Below the pieces are notes generated by a model. That model was not told the DNA's origin and searched no databases. It saw nothing but the letters and a program-made list of their open reading frames with translations. Of a stretch of DNA of 64,000 bases, positions 43,091-53,777 are shown in pieces; position 1 is the first letter of the stretch; the number at the start of each line of letters is the position of its first letter. The position numbers and the translations under genes are program-made. The stretch spans positions 22,647 to 86,646 of the forward strand of contig CAJMSU010000001.1 of NCBI GenBank assembly GCA_905216155.1, read 5' to 3'. This DNA is from an uncultured bacterium (lineage in GTDB: Bacteria > Bacillota_I > Bacilli_A > RF39 > UBA660).

Positions 43091-43399
43091 CTATGCTCCC
43101 TCACTTTCTCCAATTACTACTGGAACTTCTATATAATTTCCACTATGTCTAGGGGCACTTGCAATTACTTCTTTTGGATTTAACATTTCTTGTTCTTCAT
43201 CTTTTCTTAAGATAGCATTCCCACTCCAATTAGCAATTAATATTTCATCATCATATCCCGTAACAGTATTTATTTTTTCTACTTCATTTAATAATTGTTT
43301 TAATTCTACTTGGTATTTTTCTATTTCTTCTTCACTTATTTCAATTCTAGCAAGTTTTGCTACATGTAATACTTCTTCTCTTGTTAATTTTTCTCTCAT
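43091..43399 (-). CDS. gatC: Aspartyl/glutamyl-tRNA amidotransferase subunit C
   Basis: 102 residues. LTREEVLHVAKLARIEISEEEIEKYQVELKQLLNEVEKI is the GatC helical part, followed by the extended loop LRKDE and the end APRHSGNYIEVPVVI. It is the small linker subunit stabilising GatA-GatB. AAAGGAG is suitably placed before ATG 43399, though the frame is open to 43435. It is the first gene of the operon, right after a consensus promoter. Confidence 0.96.
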   Translation of the reverse strand: MREKLTREEVLHVAKLARIEISEEEIEKYQVELKQLLNEVEKINTVTGYDDEILIANWSGNAILRKDEEQEMLNPKEVIASAPRHSGNYIEVPVVIGESEGA

Positions 43400-43423
43400 A
43401 TAGTACACTCCTTTGACCATGTT

Positions 43424-43452
43424 ATTATACCACATATGATTTTATATTTCAA
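43424..43452 (-). promoter_or_regulatory. Consensus sigma-70 promoter of gatCAB
   Basis: On the minus strand TTGAAA (43452-43447) and TATAAT (43429-43424) are 17 bases apart, 25 bases before the gatC ATG. No T-box leader fits in this space. Confidence 0.82.
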
Positions 43453-43533
43453 AAAAATAGTGGCATATTGTTACTAATGTATTTTTATTGCTTTTTCTTT
43501 CATAAACTTTTATTTTAACCTATATTGAATAAT

Positions 43534-43616
43534 TGTTTCTTATAATAATCTCTTTAAAATATTTATAATTCATTTTCTTTTCTAACTATTCATATACTCT
43601 TTCATTATATTTATAC
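43534..43616 (-). pseudogene. Short relic of PD-(D/E)XK transposase gene (copy B)
   Basis: Read on the minus strand, about 80 bases align without gaps to 33004-32922 of the larger pseudogene (roughly three of four bases the same by eye), covering the IMEEYMEE...YF region. Stops are present in all frames. It is directly joined to hairpin copy B, the intervening gene part being lost. Confidence 0.6.
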
Positions 43617-43620
43617 ATAC

Positions 43621-43688
43621 TATTACAAAAAAATATATTGAACAAATCTATTCAATATATTATTATCTTTTTATTTTAGTTTTTCTTT
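43621..43688 (-). repeat. Dispersed hairpin repeat (copy B), also acts as terminator
   Basis: AATATATTG (43632-43640) pairs with CAATATATT (43653-43661); minus-strand T-run follows. It matches copy A at 33299-33366 and ends the gene at 43697-44353. Confidence 0.75.
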
Positions 43689-43696
43689 TATTTTCA

Positions 43697-44353
43697 TTAT
43701 TTTTGAGCATAAACATTATCAACATATAATTTATTTACTTTGTTATCATTTTGTTTTGGTGAAAAGTTAGAGATTGTTCCAATTAATTCTACTTTATCAC
43801 CTTTCTTTAATTTATTTGTCATTTTATTATTTGCCATATTACAAATTATTTCTAGGCTATACTTTTTATCTGGATCACTATATTTAACAATAATTTTTTT
43901 GTTATTAACAATTTGTTTGATAGTTCCATCTGTTCTTATAAATTTTTTTCCATATCTTTTGTAGGCTTTTTTATAATCATTTCTAAACTCTATTGCAAGA
44001 TCAAGTGATGAAATATTAATTGGTTCAATGTTATACTTTAAGTTCCAAGAGCCTATTTCTATATCTTTCCTACCTTGTTGTTGATTATATTTTATTACTT
44101 TATATCCTATTCCATAATATTCTTTGGTACCACCATCATTATATGTTTTTGTTTTAATAGCAAAAAATGGTCCTTTGTTATATCTTGATACTCCTACTAC
44201 ATCTACTGTTAGCATAACCATTATAATAATTATAATTATAAATACTATATTTATTATTGTTTTAGCTATGTTTTTATTACCTTTTTTCTTTTCTTGATTG
44301 TTATCATATTCATCAATATCATTATATTCTTCTTTTTTTCTAAATATAGACAT
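43697..44353 (-). CDS. Hypothetical membrane protein with OB-fold-like (tRNA_anti-like) domain
   Basis: 218 residues: acidic cytoplasmic start, one long helix (about 29-52) and an extracytoplasmic remainder. The last 85 residues (FIRTDGTIKQIVNNKKIIVKYSDPDKKYSLEIICNM, KLKKGDKVELIGTISNF, LYVDNVYAQK) follow the strand order of the OB-fold 'tRNA_anti-like' domain found in many small secreted or membrane proteins. Binding partner unknown. GGGGTGAT precedes ATG 44353. It stands alone, ended by hairpin copy B. Confidence 0.7.
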   Translation of the reverse strand: MSIFRKKEEYNDIDEYDNNQEKKKGNKNIAKTIINIVFIIIIIIMVMLTVDVVGVSRYNKGPFFAIKTKTYNDGGTKEYYGIGYKVIKYNQQQGRKDIEIGSWNLKYNIEPINISSLDLAIEFRNDYKKAYKRYGKKFIRTDGTIKQIVNNKKIIVKYSDPDKKYSLEIICNMANNKMTNKLKKGDKVELIGTISNFSPKQNDNKVNKLYVDNVYAQK

Positions 44354-44411
44354 ATATTATCACCCCATTTATGTGCATATTATATCAAAAAAAAGATAAT
44401 TTTTCAACCAA

Positions 44412-44441
44412 AATAAAAAGATATAGTATTAAATCTATATC
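44412..44441 (-). terminator. Terminator after the cadherin-like surface protein gene
   Basis: On the minus strand GATATAG-(8 nt)-CTATATC is followed by TTTTTATTTTG, immediately after the stop codon. Confidence 0.8.
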
Positions 44442-45929
44442 CTAATATGAAATTTCTTTATTTTTCTTATACTTGATAGCTATTAACAATGATAATACTC
44501 CTATTACAAAGATTCCAAATGCTGTATATAGTATATTATTACTACTTTTTGCATGTACTAATATTGTATATATTTTATTATTACCATCTTCAGCAGTTAC
44601 TATTATTTTAACTTCATCACCATCTTTTAAATCTTCATTACCTATTATTGATACTTCTGATTTTTCTGATGATGGTGTTGCTTTTATACTTAGCTCTTTT
44701 TCAGAAGTTATTTCTACTTCATAATTTGTAGTATCCTTATCAAAATCTATTTTGTGTCCTTTTACCAAAAGTGATTTTAAATCATTATTACTATTTAATA
44801 CTTGGTTTGTTGCTTCTTTTCTTTCTATATTTATAGTATATGTTTTTGTATTAGAATTTTCTGCAGTTACAACTATTTCAAATGTATTTTTACCAATATT
44901 AATAGTTTTGGTGCCTAATCCCTTGATAGTTGCTTTTTCGTTTGATGGAGTAGCATTTATCTCTAATGAGGTTACTGTGTATGGTACTTCTATATTATAG
45001 TCTTGAATATTTGACTTAAAAGATATATTTCCTTTACTAAGAGTTAATGTTTTTAGGCTATTATCACTACTTTTTTCTGTAGATTTTTCTCCTTTTTCAT
45101 TATTGGTTGTTTTTTTTGTGTTGTTTTTATTTGTTGTTTGTTGATTACTATTTTTTTGTTGCTCTTTTGCTTTTCTATTTATGTTTATAGTATAAGTTTT
45201 AATGTTTCCATTTTCTGCTTGTACTTTGACAAAAACAGTATTATTTCCTACACTTAACTTTATAGTTCTTGGACCATATCCTGCTACAAAGTTTGCACTT
45301 GAATCTTCCATGGCTGCTGTTAAGATTACATTTGAAACATTATTGTTTACAGTTGTTTGATAGTTTGTTATGTCTTTATTAAATTGAATAGAACTATTGC
45401 TTAATCCAAGAGACTTTAAATTATTGTTAGAGCTTTTTGTTGGTGTTGGAAGTGTTTTTGGTATTATAGAAATATTTTTATTTACATTAGCAACATCTAC
45501 TACATTACTATTATCTTTATATTTTATATTATTAATATCTATCTTCCCAATTTCATTATTTCCAACATTATTTGCTTTTACTGTAAATGTTACAATATCA
45601 AATGATATAGATTTTGTTGTGTCAGTATATAATTCTATTATTCCATTTTCACTTGATCCTAGCCAACCATTTAATGGATTTACATTTTCTAATTGAAGAT
45701 TACTACTTAAATCAATTTTTGCAGATATAGCATTTACTTCTGAATTTTCTATACTTCCTGTTAGTGTACATGTTGCTGATTCTGTTGGTATCAATGTTTC
45801 TTTATTACATTTTATGCTCATGGTACCAGATGCTTCTGGTATTGCAAAACTTGTTTTGCTTTGTGCTAATACAATTGAAAGTATTAATATTAGCATAATA
45901 GAGCTGATTATACTAACTTGTTTTTTCAT
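44442..45929 (-). CDS. Surface protein with cohesin-like and cadherin-like beta-sandwich domains
   Basis: 495 residues. A signal peptide (about 1-31), then a cohesin-like domain (about 35-155: MSIKCNKETLIPTESATCTLTG, ISAKIDLSSNLQLENV), followed by three 'cadherin-like beta-sandwich' (PF12733-type) repeats of about 80 residues, each opening with LKSLxLS/LKTLTLS and closing KTYTINIxR, separated by a Lys/Asn/Thr linker (about 250-290). A membrane helix and basic tail (ILYTAFGIFVIGVLSLLIAIKYKK) anchor it; no LPxTG-like motif precedes the helix. Probably displays an interaction domain on the surface. GAGGAG lies before ATG 45929. Upstream of it is ligA, separated by a terminator. Confidence 0.82.
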   Translation of the reverse strand: MKKQVSIISSIMLILILSIVLAQSKTSFAIPEASGTMSIKCNKETLIPTESATCTLTGSIENSEVNAISAKIDLSSNLQLENVNPLNGWLGSSENGIIELYTDTTKSISFDIVTFTVKANNVGNNEIGKIDINNIKYKDNSNVVDVANVNKNISIIPKTLPTPTKSSNNNLKSLGLSNSSIQFNKDITNYQTTVNNNVSNVILTAAMEDSSANFVAGYGPRTIKLSVGNNTVFVKVQAENGNIKTYTININRKAKEQQKNSNQQTTNKNNTKKTTNNEKGEKSTEKSSDNSLKTLTLSKGNISFKSNIQDYNIEVPYTVTSLEINATPSNEKATIKGLGTKTINIGKNTFEIVVTAENSNTKTYTINIERKEATNQVLNSNNDLKSLLVKGHKIDFDKDTTNYEVEITSEKELSIKATPSSEKSEVSIIGNEDLKDGDEVKIIVTAEDGNNKIYTILVHAKSSNNILYTAFGIFVIGVLSLLIAIKYKKNKEISY

Positions 45930-45972
45930 AAATAGATACTCCTCTTTACTATTATCTTGTATTTTTAATATA

Positions 45973-47987
<2,015 letters not shown>

Positions 47988-48146
47988 CTATAATTAGTAT
48001 AACAAATATAATGAAACAAAAAAATAAATTTTTTATAAATTATTACTTATTATATTATTTTTATTTATACTTGTTTAAATTATTTGATTATTTTCATTAG
48101 ACAAGCACAGTGTCATTATTTTTGTATTAAATTTTTAAATAATAAT

Positions 48147-48185
48147 AAAAGAGAAAAAATTTTAATAACATATTTTTTCTCTTTT
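48147..48185 (-). terminator. Terminator after the Bax-inhibitor-like gene
   Basis: A perfect 14-bp stem: AAAAGAGAAAAAAT (48147-48160) with ATTTTTTCTCTTTT (48172-48185), A-rich on one side and T-rich on the other, so it may act in both directions. Confidence 0.75.
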
Positions 48186-48190
48186 ATTTT

Positions 48191-48838
48191 TTAATCATTT
48201 CTTTTTCCAAATAGTTCTAGAAGTCTTATAAATAAGTTAATAAAATCTAGATATAGTTGGAATGCACCATAAACTGCTGCTTTTTCTTCTCCTACTGATG
48301 CTACTAAATATTTTACTTTATTAACATCATAAGCAATATAACCTACAAATATTAATACTCCAAATATTGTAAGTGTTAAATCAAATGATGAATTCTTAAA
48401 TATTAATACATTTAAAATCATAGCAATAAGCAGACAAATTATTGATATAAATAGAATTGTTCCTAGTTTTGTTAAATCTTTTTTTGTTATATATCCATAA
48501 AATGCAAGTGCTCCAAATATAATAGCAGTTATTAAAAATATTGATATTATTGATGATACTTTAAATGCTACAAATATAGTAGAAAAAGTAATTCCTGTTA
48601 TTACTGAATATATTATATATAATATTTTTGTTGTCATTGGATTCATTTTTTGAATTCTAATTCCCATTACAAATGCTATTACTAGTTCTATTATTGCTAT
48701 TGGTAAAAATCCTATTGATAAAAGATTTACCATTAATTCCTCATTTAAATATAATGCATATCCACTAACAAAAGTTATTAATAAACCTATAAATAACCAT
48801 GTAAACATTTTTGGATATAATTGTTGTGTTTCTTCCAT
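48191..48838 (-). CDS. Bax inhibitor-1 (BI-1/YccA/YetJ) family membrane protein
   Basis: 215 residues with seven membrane helices. Family features are PKMFTWLFIGLLITFVSGYAL at the start, TGITFSTIF, TIFGVLIFVGYIAYDVNKVKYL and AVYGAFQLYLDFINLFIRLLELFGKRND, the last being the highly conserved C-terminal block with the Asp used for proton/calcium gating in YetJ. It is probably a pH-dependent calcium leak channel. GGAGG precedes ATG 48838. It is 67 bases after the nucleotidyltransferase gene, with a TATAAT-like element in the gap. Confidence 0.92.
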   Translation of the reverse strand: MEETQQLYPKMFTWLFIGLLITFVSGYALYLNEELMVNLLSIGFLPIAIIELVIAFVMGIRIQKMNPMTTKILYIIYSVITGITFSTIFVAFKVSSIISIFLITAIIFGALAFYGYITKKDLTKLGTILFISIICLLIAMILNVLIFKNSSFDLTLTIFGVLIFVGYIAYDVNKVKYLVASVGEEKAAVYGAFQLYLDFINLFIRLLELFGKRND

Positions 48839-48905
48839 TTATTTTCCTCCTTACTATTATAGTATATCATATTTTATTATATATTTTTTATATTTAATTT
48901 ATTAT

Positions 48906-49820
48906 TTAATTCCATAAATTATTTTTATATTCGCCTTTTTGTACTAAGTCATTTATCGCTTTTTTTACATTATCTTTATCTTCTTTATAGGTTACACCAT
49001 ACCAAGTTGCAGTGGTTTTTAATACATCTACTGTTGAATAATTTTCTTTTATACTATCAAATAATACATCTGGTATTAAAAATTCACATTTTTCCATATC
49101 ATTTTTGTTATTTTCTAAAAACTCTGGGAATTTTTTTTCAATATATTCAAATATGCTTGGAGTAAATAGTAGCATGTTCATTGATACTGTATCATCTTCT
49201 TCTACTTCAAATGGTTTTGATCCATTTAATGGAGTTGCTACTATCTTATTATTAACCTTTTCTACAGAACTTTCTATTAACTTCTGTAATTTATTATCTT
49301 TTACTTCACATACTCCTCTTTTTACTGAACCATTTTCTGTTATTGTATTTTTTACTAAATATCCTACCATACCATATTGATATGGTTTTTCTTCTTTAAT
49401 ATTTTTTAAAAATTCTGCTGCTTTAATATAAGCATCCCTTCCATAGAAATCATCAGCATTAATAATCATGAATGGCTCTTTTACTTTTTCTTTACAGCAT
49501 AATATCGCATGAGCTGTACCTAGTGGTTTTGTTCTTTCTTTTGGTATTTCATACCCTTGTGGCAAGTTATCATTTTTTTGGAAACAATATTCTACTTTTA
49601 TATGTGGTTCTACTCTTTTACCTATTGTTTCTTTAAATATTTCATAGTTTTCTTCTTTTATTAGAAAAACTATCTTTGTAAAACCAGCATTAATGGCATC
49701 ATAAACTGAGTAATCTATTATAAATTCTCCGTTAGGTCCCATTGGTTCTATTTGTTTTAATCCTCCAAATCTTGATCCCATTCCTGCTGCTAATATTATT
49801 AGCGTAATATCTTTTTTCAT
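48906..49820 (-). CDS. NTP_transferase-family sugar-phosphate nucleotidyltransferase
   Basis: 304 residues. The N-terminus LIILAAGMGSRFGGLKQIEPMGPNGEFIIDYSVYDAINAGFTKIVFLI is the nucleotidyltransferase motif (GxGxR loop and Lys), followed by KPLGTAHAIL and MIINADDFYGRDAY with the metal-binding Asp. It activates a sugar phosphate or a similar compound with an NTP, possibly feeding surface glycans. Exact substrate is not evident; the family also includes UTP-glucose-1-phosphate uridylyltransferase relatives. AAAGGAG lies before ATG 49820, ten bases after pcrA, so it is probably in its operon. Confidence 0.87.
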   Translation of the reverse strand: MKKDITLIILAAGMGSRFGGLKQIEPMGPNGEFIIDYSVYDAINAGFTKIVFLIKEENYEIFKETIGKRVEPHIKVEYCFQKNDNLPQGYEIPKERTKPLGTAHAILCCKEKVKEPFMIINADDFYGRDAYIKAAEFLKNIKEEKPYQYGMVGYLVKNTITENGSVKRGVCEVKDNKLQKLIESSVEKVNNKIVATPLNGSKPFEVEEDDTVSMNMLLFTPSIFEYIEKKFPEFLENNKNDMEKCEFLIPDVLFDSIKENYSTVDVLKTTATWYGVTYKEDKDNVKKAINDLVQKGEYKNNLWN

Positions 49821-49830
49821 ATACTCTCCT

Positions 49831-51930
49831 TTATACTTTTGATAATTTTTTATGATTTTTCATAAGTTTCTTTATACCATGTGGATGTTTAAATGCGACG
49901 CTTACTAATGTGTTTGTAACTTCTACTACTCTTCCTGTTCCGAATGTTTCGTGATATACATAATCTCCTACATTATAATCAACATCCTCTTCTCTAAACA
50001 TTTCTCCAGTTTGAATTTTTCTTTTTTGTTCTTCTTGTTTTACTTCATTATCTACATTTGACTCTATTAAGTCAGAATTTATTTCACCTATAAATCTACT
50101 TACTGGATTTATTTGTTCTTTTCCATATAGTGTTCTTCTTCTGGCATTTACTAAGTGTAGATCATCCTTAGCTCTAGTTATAGCGACATAACATAATCTT
50201 CTTTCTTCTTCCAATTCACTATTTTCCATAAGAGAATTCATATGTGGAAAAATTCCTTCTTCCATTCCTACTACAAATACATGATCGAATTCTAGACCTT
50301 TTACTGAATGTACTGTCATAAGACTTATTCTATTTGGATCATCTTTATATTCTTCTACATCACTGATTAAGCTTATTTCTAACAAGAAGTCTTCCAATGA
50401 TACTAATCCTTCTTTTTCTTCAAAGGATTTTGTGATTGATTTGAATTCTTCTAGGTTTTCAAGTCTTACTTCAGATTCCAATGTTTTTTCACTTTCTAAT
50501 TCTTGTCTCATTCCTGATGCATCTAAAACTTTATCGATTAATTCGGTTAAGGTTAATTCATTTGATATATTTTTTAATTTTTCTATTATCTTTTTGAATT
50601 CTAATTCTTTTCCTGTTGTTATAGCATCATATATACTAGTTCCTTCTTCATCAGCCTTTTTTGTTAAATTATCTATTGTTTTTAGACCAATTCCTCTTTT
50701 TGGAGTGTTTATTACTCTAAGTAGGCTTATATTGTCTTTGGAATTATGTATTAATCTTAGGTATGCAATTAAATCTTTTATTTCTTTTCTGGAATAGAAA
50801 TAAAAACTTCCTATTACTCTATATGGTAAATTTTCTTTTAGCATTTCCTCTTCTAATACACGTGATTGGGCATTTGTTCTATATAAAATTGCAATATCTT
50901 TATATTGAACATTTCTATTTACTAATTCTTTTATCTTTCTTATTGTATATTGTGCCTCATCTTTTTCATTATATGCTCTATAATATTTTATTTTTTCTCC
51001 TATACCACGTGATGTCCATAAATTTTTATCTTTTCTTTGTTTGTTATTTTTAATTACTTGATTTGCTGCATCTAGTATTGTGGATGTGGATCTGTAGTTT
51101 TCTTCCAATAATATTGTATGTGCATCTTTATAGTCTTTTTCAAAATTTAAAATATTTTTATAATTGGCACCTCTAAAACTATAAATACTTTGTGAGTCAT
51201 CTCCAACACAAGTTATTTTTCTATTTTTAGCACTTATCATTTTTGTTAATATGTATTGTGCTTCATTGGTATCTTGATACTCATCTATTAATATATATTT
51301 GTATAAATCTTGATATTTTTCTAATATATCGGGATTTTTTTTAAATAATTCTATTGGTAATAGTAATAAATCATCAAAATCTACAGAATTATTTTTCTTT
51401 AATTTTGTTTCATATTTTTCAAATACTTGTTGCACCACTTTTTCATAATCACTAATAGCATATCTTTCATATATATCAGGTGTCATCATTTCATTTTTGC
51501 AACCACTTATTTTATTTCTAATTGCTCTTGGATTATAAACTTTGGGGTCGTAGCCTAAATCTTTTATTATTTTTTTTACTACTGTTAATGAATCATCGCT
51601 ATCCATTATAACAAAATTTTTCTCATATCCTAATGTTTCATAATTTTCTCTTAATAATTTTAAACCAAAACTATGAAATGTTGATATTTGTATTTTTTTT
51701 GCTTCATCACCTATTAACTTATAGATTCTGTCTTTCATTTCTTTTGCTGCTTTATTTGTGAAGGTAATTGCTAAAATGTTATATGGTCTTGCCATATCGT
51801 TTTCTATTAGATAAGCAATTTTAGTAGTTAGTGTTTTTGTTTTTCCTGCACCAGCTCCTGCTATTATTAATAGTGGGCCATCATTATATAAAACTGCTTC
51901 TTTTTGTTTTTCATTTAAACTCTCTATCAT
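49831..51930 (-). CDS. pcrA: ATP-dependent 3'-5' DNA helicase PcrA/UvrD
   Basis: 699 residues, superfamily-1A helicase. Motifs in order: Q motif LNEKQKEAV, I AGAGAGKTKT (24-33), Ia ITFTNKAAKEM, II ILIDEYQDTN, III VGDDSQSIYSFRGA, IV LEENYRS, V LMTVHSVKGLEFDHVFVVG and VI EERRLCYVAITRAK. A C-terminal beta segment (VGDYVYHETFGTGRVVEV) is the PcrA-type RNA-polymerase-binding Tudor-like fold. It unwinds DNA in repair and plasmid/rolling-circle replication. A weak AGTAGGT precedes ATG 51930. In many Firmicutes pcrA and ligA are adjacent; here two genes lie between. Confidence 0.96.
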   Translation of the reverse strand: MIESLNEKQKEAVLYNDGPLLIIAGAGAGKTKTLTTKIAYLIENDMARPYNILAITFTNKAAKEMKDRIYKLIGDEAKKIQISTFHSFGLKLLRENYETLGYEKNFVIMDSDDSLTVVKKIIKDLGYDPKVYNPRAIRNKISGCKNEMMTPDIYERYAISDYEKVVQQVFEKYETKLKKNNSVDFDDLLLLPIELFKKNPDILEKYQDLYKYILIDEYQDTNEAQYILTKMISAKNRKITCVGDDSQSIYSFRGANYKNILNFEKDYKDAHTILLEENYRSTSTILDAANQVIKNNKQRKDKNLWTSRGIGEKIKYYRAYNEKDEAQYTIRKIKELVNRNVQYKDIAILYRTNAQSRVLEEEMLKENLPYRVIGSFYFYSRKEIKDLIAYLRLIHNSKDNISLLRVINTPKRGIGLKTIDNLTKKADEEGTSIYDAITTGKELEFKKIIEKLKNISNELTLTELIDKVLDASGMRQELESEKTLESEVRLENLEEFKSITKSFEEKEGLVSLEDFLLEISLISDVEEYKDDPNRISLMTVHSVKGLEFDHVFVVGMEEGIFPHMNSLMENSELEEERRLCYVAITRAKDDLHLVNARRRTLYGKEQINPVSRFIGEINSDLIESNVDNEVKQEEQKRKIQTGEMFREEDVDYNVGDYVYHETFGTGRVVEVTNTLVSVAFKHPHGIKKLMKNHKKLSKV

Positions 51931-52114
51931 GTTATACCTACTTTCTAATAAAATTATACCTTATTTTTAGTAAAAGAAAAAGTTAATTTATTAAGAATAA
52001 AACGGAAAATAAATTTCATTCATTTTAATTATTGCCATGCTTATTTTTTATTATATATTGCCAAACTAATGTTCGTCAATGATTTTTATAAATAAATTTA
52101 TTTTCCTGCATATA

Positions 52115-52146
52115 AAAAATAAAGTTTAGTTTTGGAGCTAAACTTT
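52115..52146 (-). terminator. Terminator of the sortase operon
   Basis: AAAGTTTAG (52121-52129) pairs with CTAAACTTT (52138-52146); on the minus strand it is followed by ATTTTTTATATG and contains the end of the 52145-53089 gene. Confidence 0.8.
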
Positions 52147-53089
52147 ATCTTACACTTTTATATAAATCTTGTAATTCTGTTAATTTTTTTTGTTCTTCTT
52201 GTTCTATTAATATTGGTTCTTCAATATTTTCTTTTTTCTCTTCTTTTTTATTCTTTTCTGTTTTTAAGATATCTAACATTTTTTTATAGTCTTCTAACGT
52301 AAATAGTTTATCAAATTCTTCTAACTGTTTTTGTTCTTCTTGTTTTTTGATTAATTCTAATTCTTTTTTTGCTTCTTCTTGTTTATTTTTTCTTTCTTGT
52401 TGATGTTTTTTACTTATTGAACTAGCTACTCTTGGTGGTTCTATTTCTCTAGCAAAGTCTGGTAATCTTTTTTTATTTACAATAGATTTTTTTTGTTTTG
52501 GTTTGACTTCAACTTTATTTCTTGTTTGATAAATTCTTATTAATTTATATATTGTTAAAAATATAATCCATGTAACAAATATTATGCTTGAAAGCTCTAT
52601 TAATGCTAAAGCTTGTTTATTTTCATATACTGAGCCTTGAGTAAATACATCTAATTTTTTAGTAGTTATTATATTTATAATTAAGATTAATAAATAATGT
52701 ATTACTGAATAAACAATGGTATTTATATATTTTATTGTTTTTGAAATTTTAAAATTAAAAATACTTACTAATAGAATAATGTTTGTTATAATAATTGCTG
52801 CAAAATATACTGCTAGATTTGGAAAATATATTACTACAAATAAGTTGTTCATCATATAATCAAATAATTTAGATATAGATGATCCATATATTGCAATTAC
52901 AATTACTGTAACTATTAAATACCCTACTATATATGTTCTTCTACTGCTCTTTGCATTTTTTTTATTAGTAGTTATAAATATATAAAATAATGATGCTATT
53001 AATAATAATACTGTAATTGAAAGTAGAGCTGAAGATGATATTACATCTATTAATACTTTCAATTTATCAAGAAATGTTAATTTTGACAT
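52145..53089 (-). CDS. Hypothetical multi-helix membrane protein with charged cytoplasmic tail
   Basis: 314 residues. Five hydrophobic segments in the first 195 residues are followed by a charged, Lys/Glu-rich tail (about 205-314) that includes a coiled coil (KKHQQERKNKQEEAKKELELIKKQEE). I do not recognise the family. It follows the sortase gene by 25 bases, with GGGGTGA upstream of ATG 53089 (GTG at 53098 is an alternative), and closes the operon of adhesin and sortase before a terminator. It may organise the sortase or its substrate in the membrane, an inference from position alone. Confidence 0.65.
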   Translation of the reverse strand: MSKLTFLDKLKVLIDVISSSALLSITVLLLIASLFYIFITTNKKNAKSSRRTYIVGYLIVTVIVIAIYGSSISKLFDYMMNNLFVVIYFPNLAVYFAAIIITNIILLVSIFNFKISKTIKYINTIVYSVIHYLLILIINIITTKKLDVFTQGSVYENKQALALIELSSIIFVTWIIFLTIYKLIRIYQTRNKVEVKPKQKKSIVNKKRLPDFAREIEPPRVASSISKKHQQERKNKQEEAKKELELIKKQEEQKQLEEFDKLFTLEDYKKMLDILKTEKNKKEEKKENIEEPILIEQEEQKKLTELQDLYKSVR

Positions 53090-53114
53090 CACCTTCACCC
53101 CTTTTCATTCCTTT

Positions 53115-53777
53115 TTATTCGTCAGTTACACTTTGAAGTTCTGAAATATATATTGTTTGTGTTTTACTATCATTATTAGTACAAGTAACTAATGTTAATG
53201 TTGTCTTATCATAATTTCTATAAATTGCAATTTTACCTGTTTTTGATTGTTTATATATATTAGTTATTTTATAGGTATATTTTTTATTTTTATATGTAAC
53301 GTATGCTGTATCACCAACATTTAATTCATGTAAATCATTAAAGAATGCTTTCCAACCTGTTCCAGAGTGTCCAGCTAAAATAAAATTACCTTTATCAACA
53401 TCAGGGTATGTAGAACCGTCTACTACTAAAATATTTTTTTCTACATCGTTTTCTGTTGATCTTTTATCTAAGAATCCTTTTGTTAAATTTATCTTAGGAA
53501 TATTTAAATATCCAATATATTCATCGTTATAACTTTCTGGTAACTCTTCTTTTACTTCTTCTTTTTTATCCTCTTGTTCTACAATAACTTCTTTTATTTT
53601 TTGTAAGTTATCGTCTTCATAAAATACATTTGAAATATAATCATAAGCTATTTCTTTTTTAGCTTGGACATAATTATTAAAAAGAAAGAATCCTCCTATT
53701 AATATTGTAATTGTAGCTATTATAGCTGTAGTATTAGGAGAGATTCTTTTTTGTTTTTTATTTAGCTTTTTGTTCAT
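53115..53777 (-). CDS. Sortase (class B/D-like), catalytic Arg not evident
   Basis: 220 residues: N-terminal helix (about 15-36), an acidic linker, then a sortase beta-barrel with IGYLNIPKINL, DKGNFILAGHSGTGWKAFF (H137), GDTAYVTYKNKKYTYKI and TLTLVTCTNN (C199). The His-Cys pair is intact, but the strand after the Cys reads NDSKTQTIYISEL, with no Arg where sortases usually have their third catalytic residue. It should cleave sorting motifs and join proteins to the wall. It overlaps the upstream adhesin gene by 20 bases, which marks that protein as its likely substrate. Confidence 0.9.
   Translation of the reverse strand: MNKKLNKKQKRISPNTTAIIATITILIGGFFLFNNYVQAKKEIAYDYISNVFYEDDNLQKIKEVIVEQEDKKEEVKEELPESYNDEYIGYLNIPKINLTKGFLDKRSTENDVEKNILVVDGSTYPDVDKGNFILAGHSGTGWKAFFNDLHELNVGDTAYVTYKNKKYTYKITNIYKQSKTGKIAIYRNYDKTTLTLVTCTNNDSKTQTIYISELQSVTDE

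Noticed and set aside
43400..43696. T-box leader upstream of gatCAB
   Set aside because: Only about 25 bases separate the promoter from gatC; upstream sequence is a pseudogene relic and a terminator hairpin.
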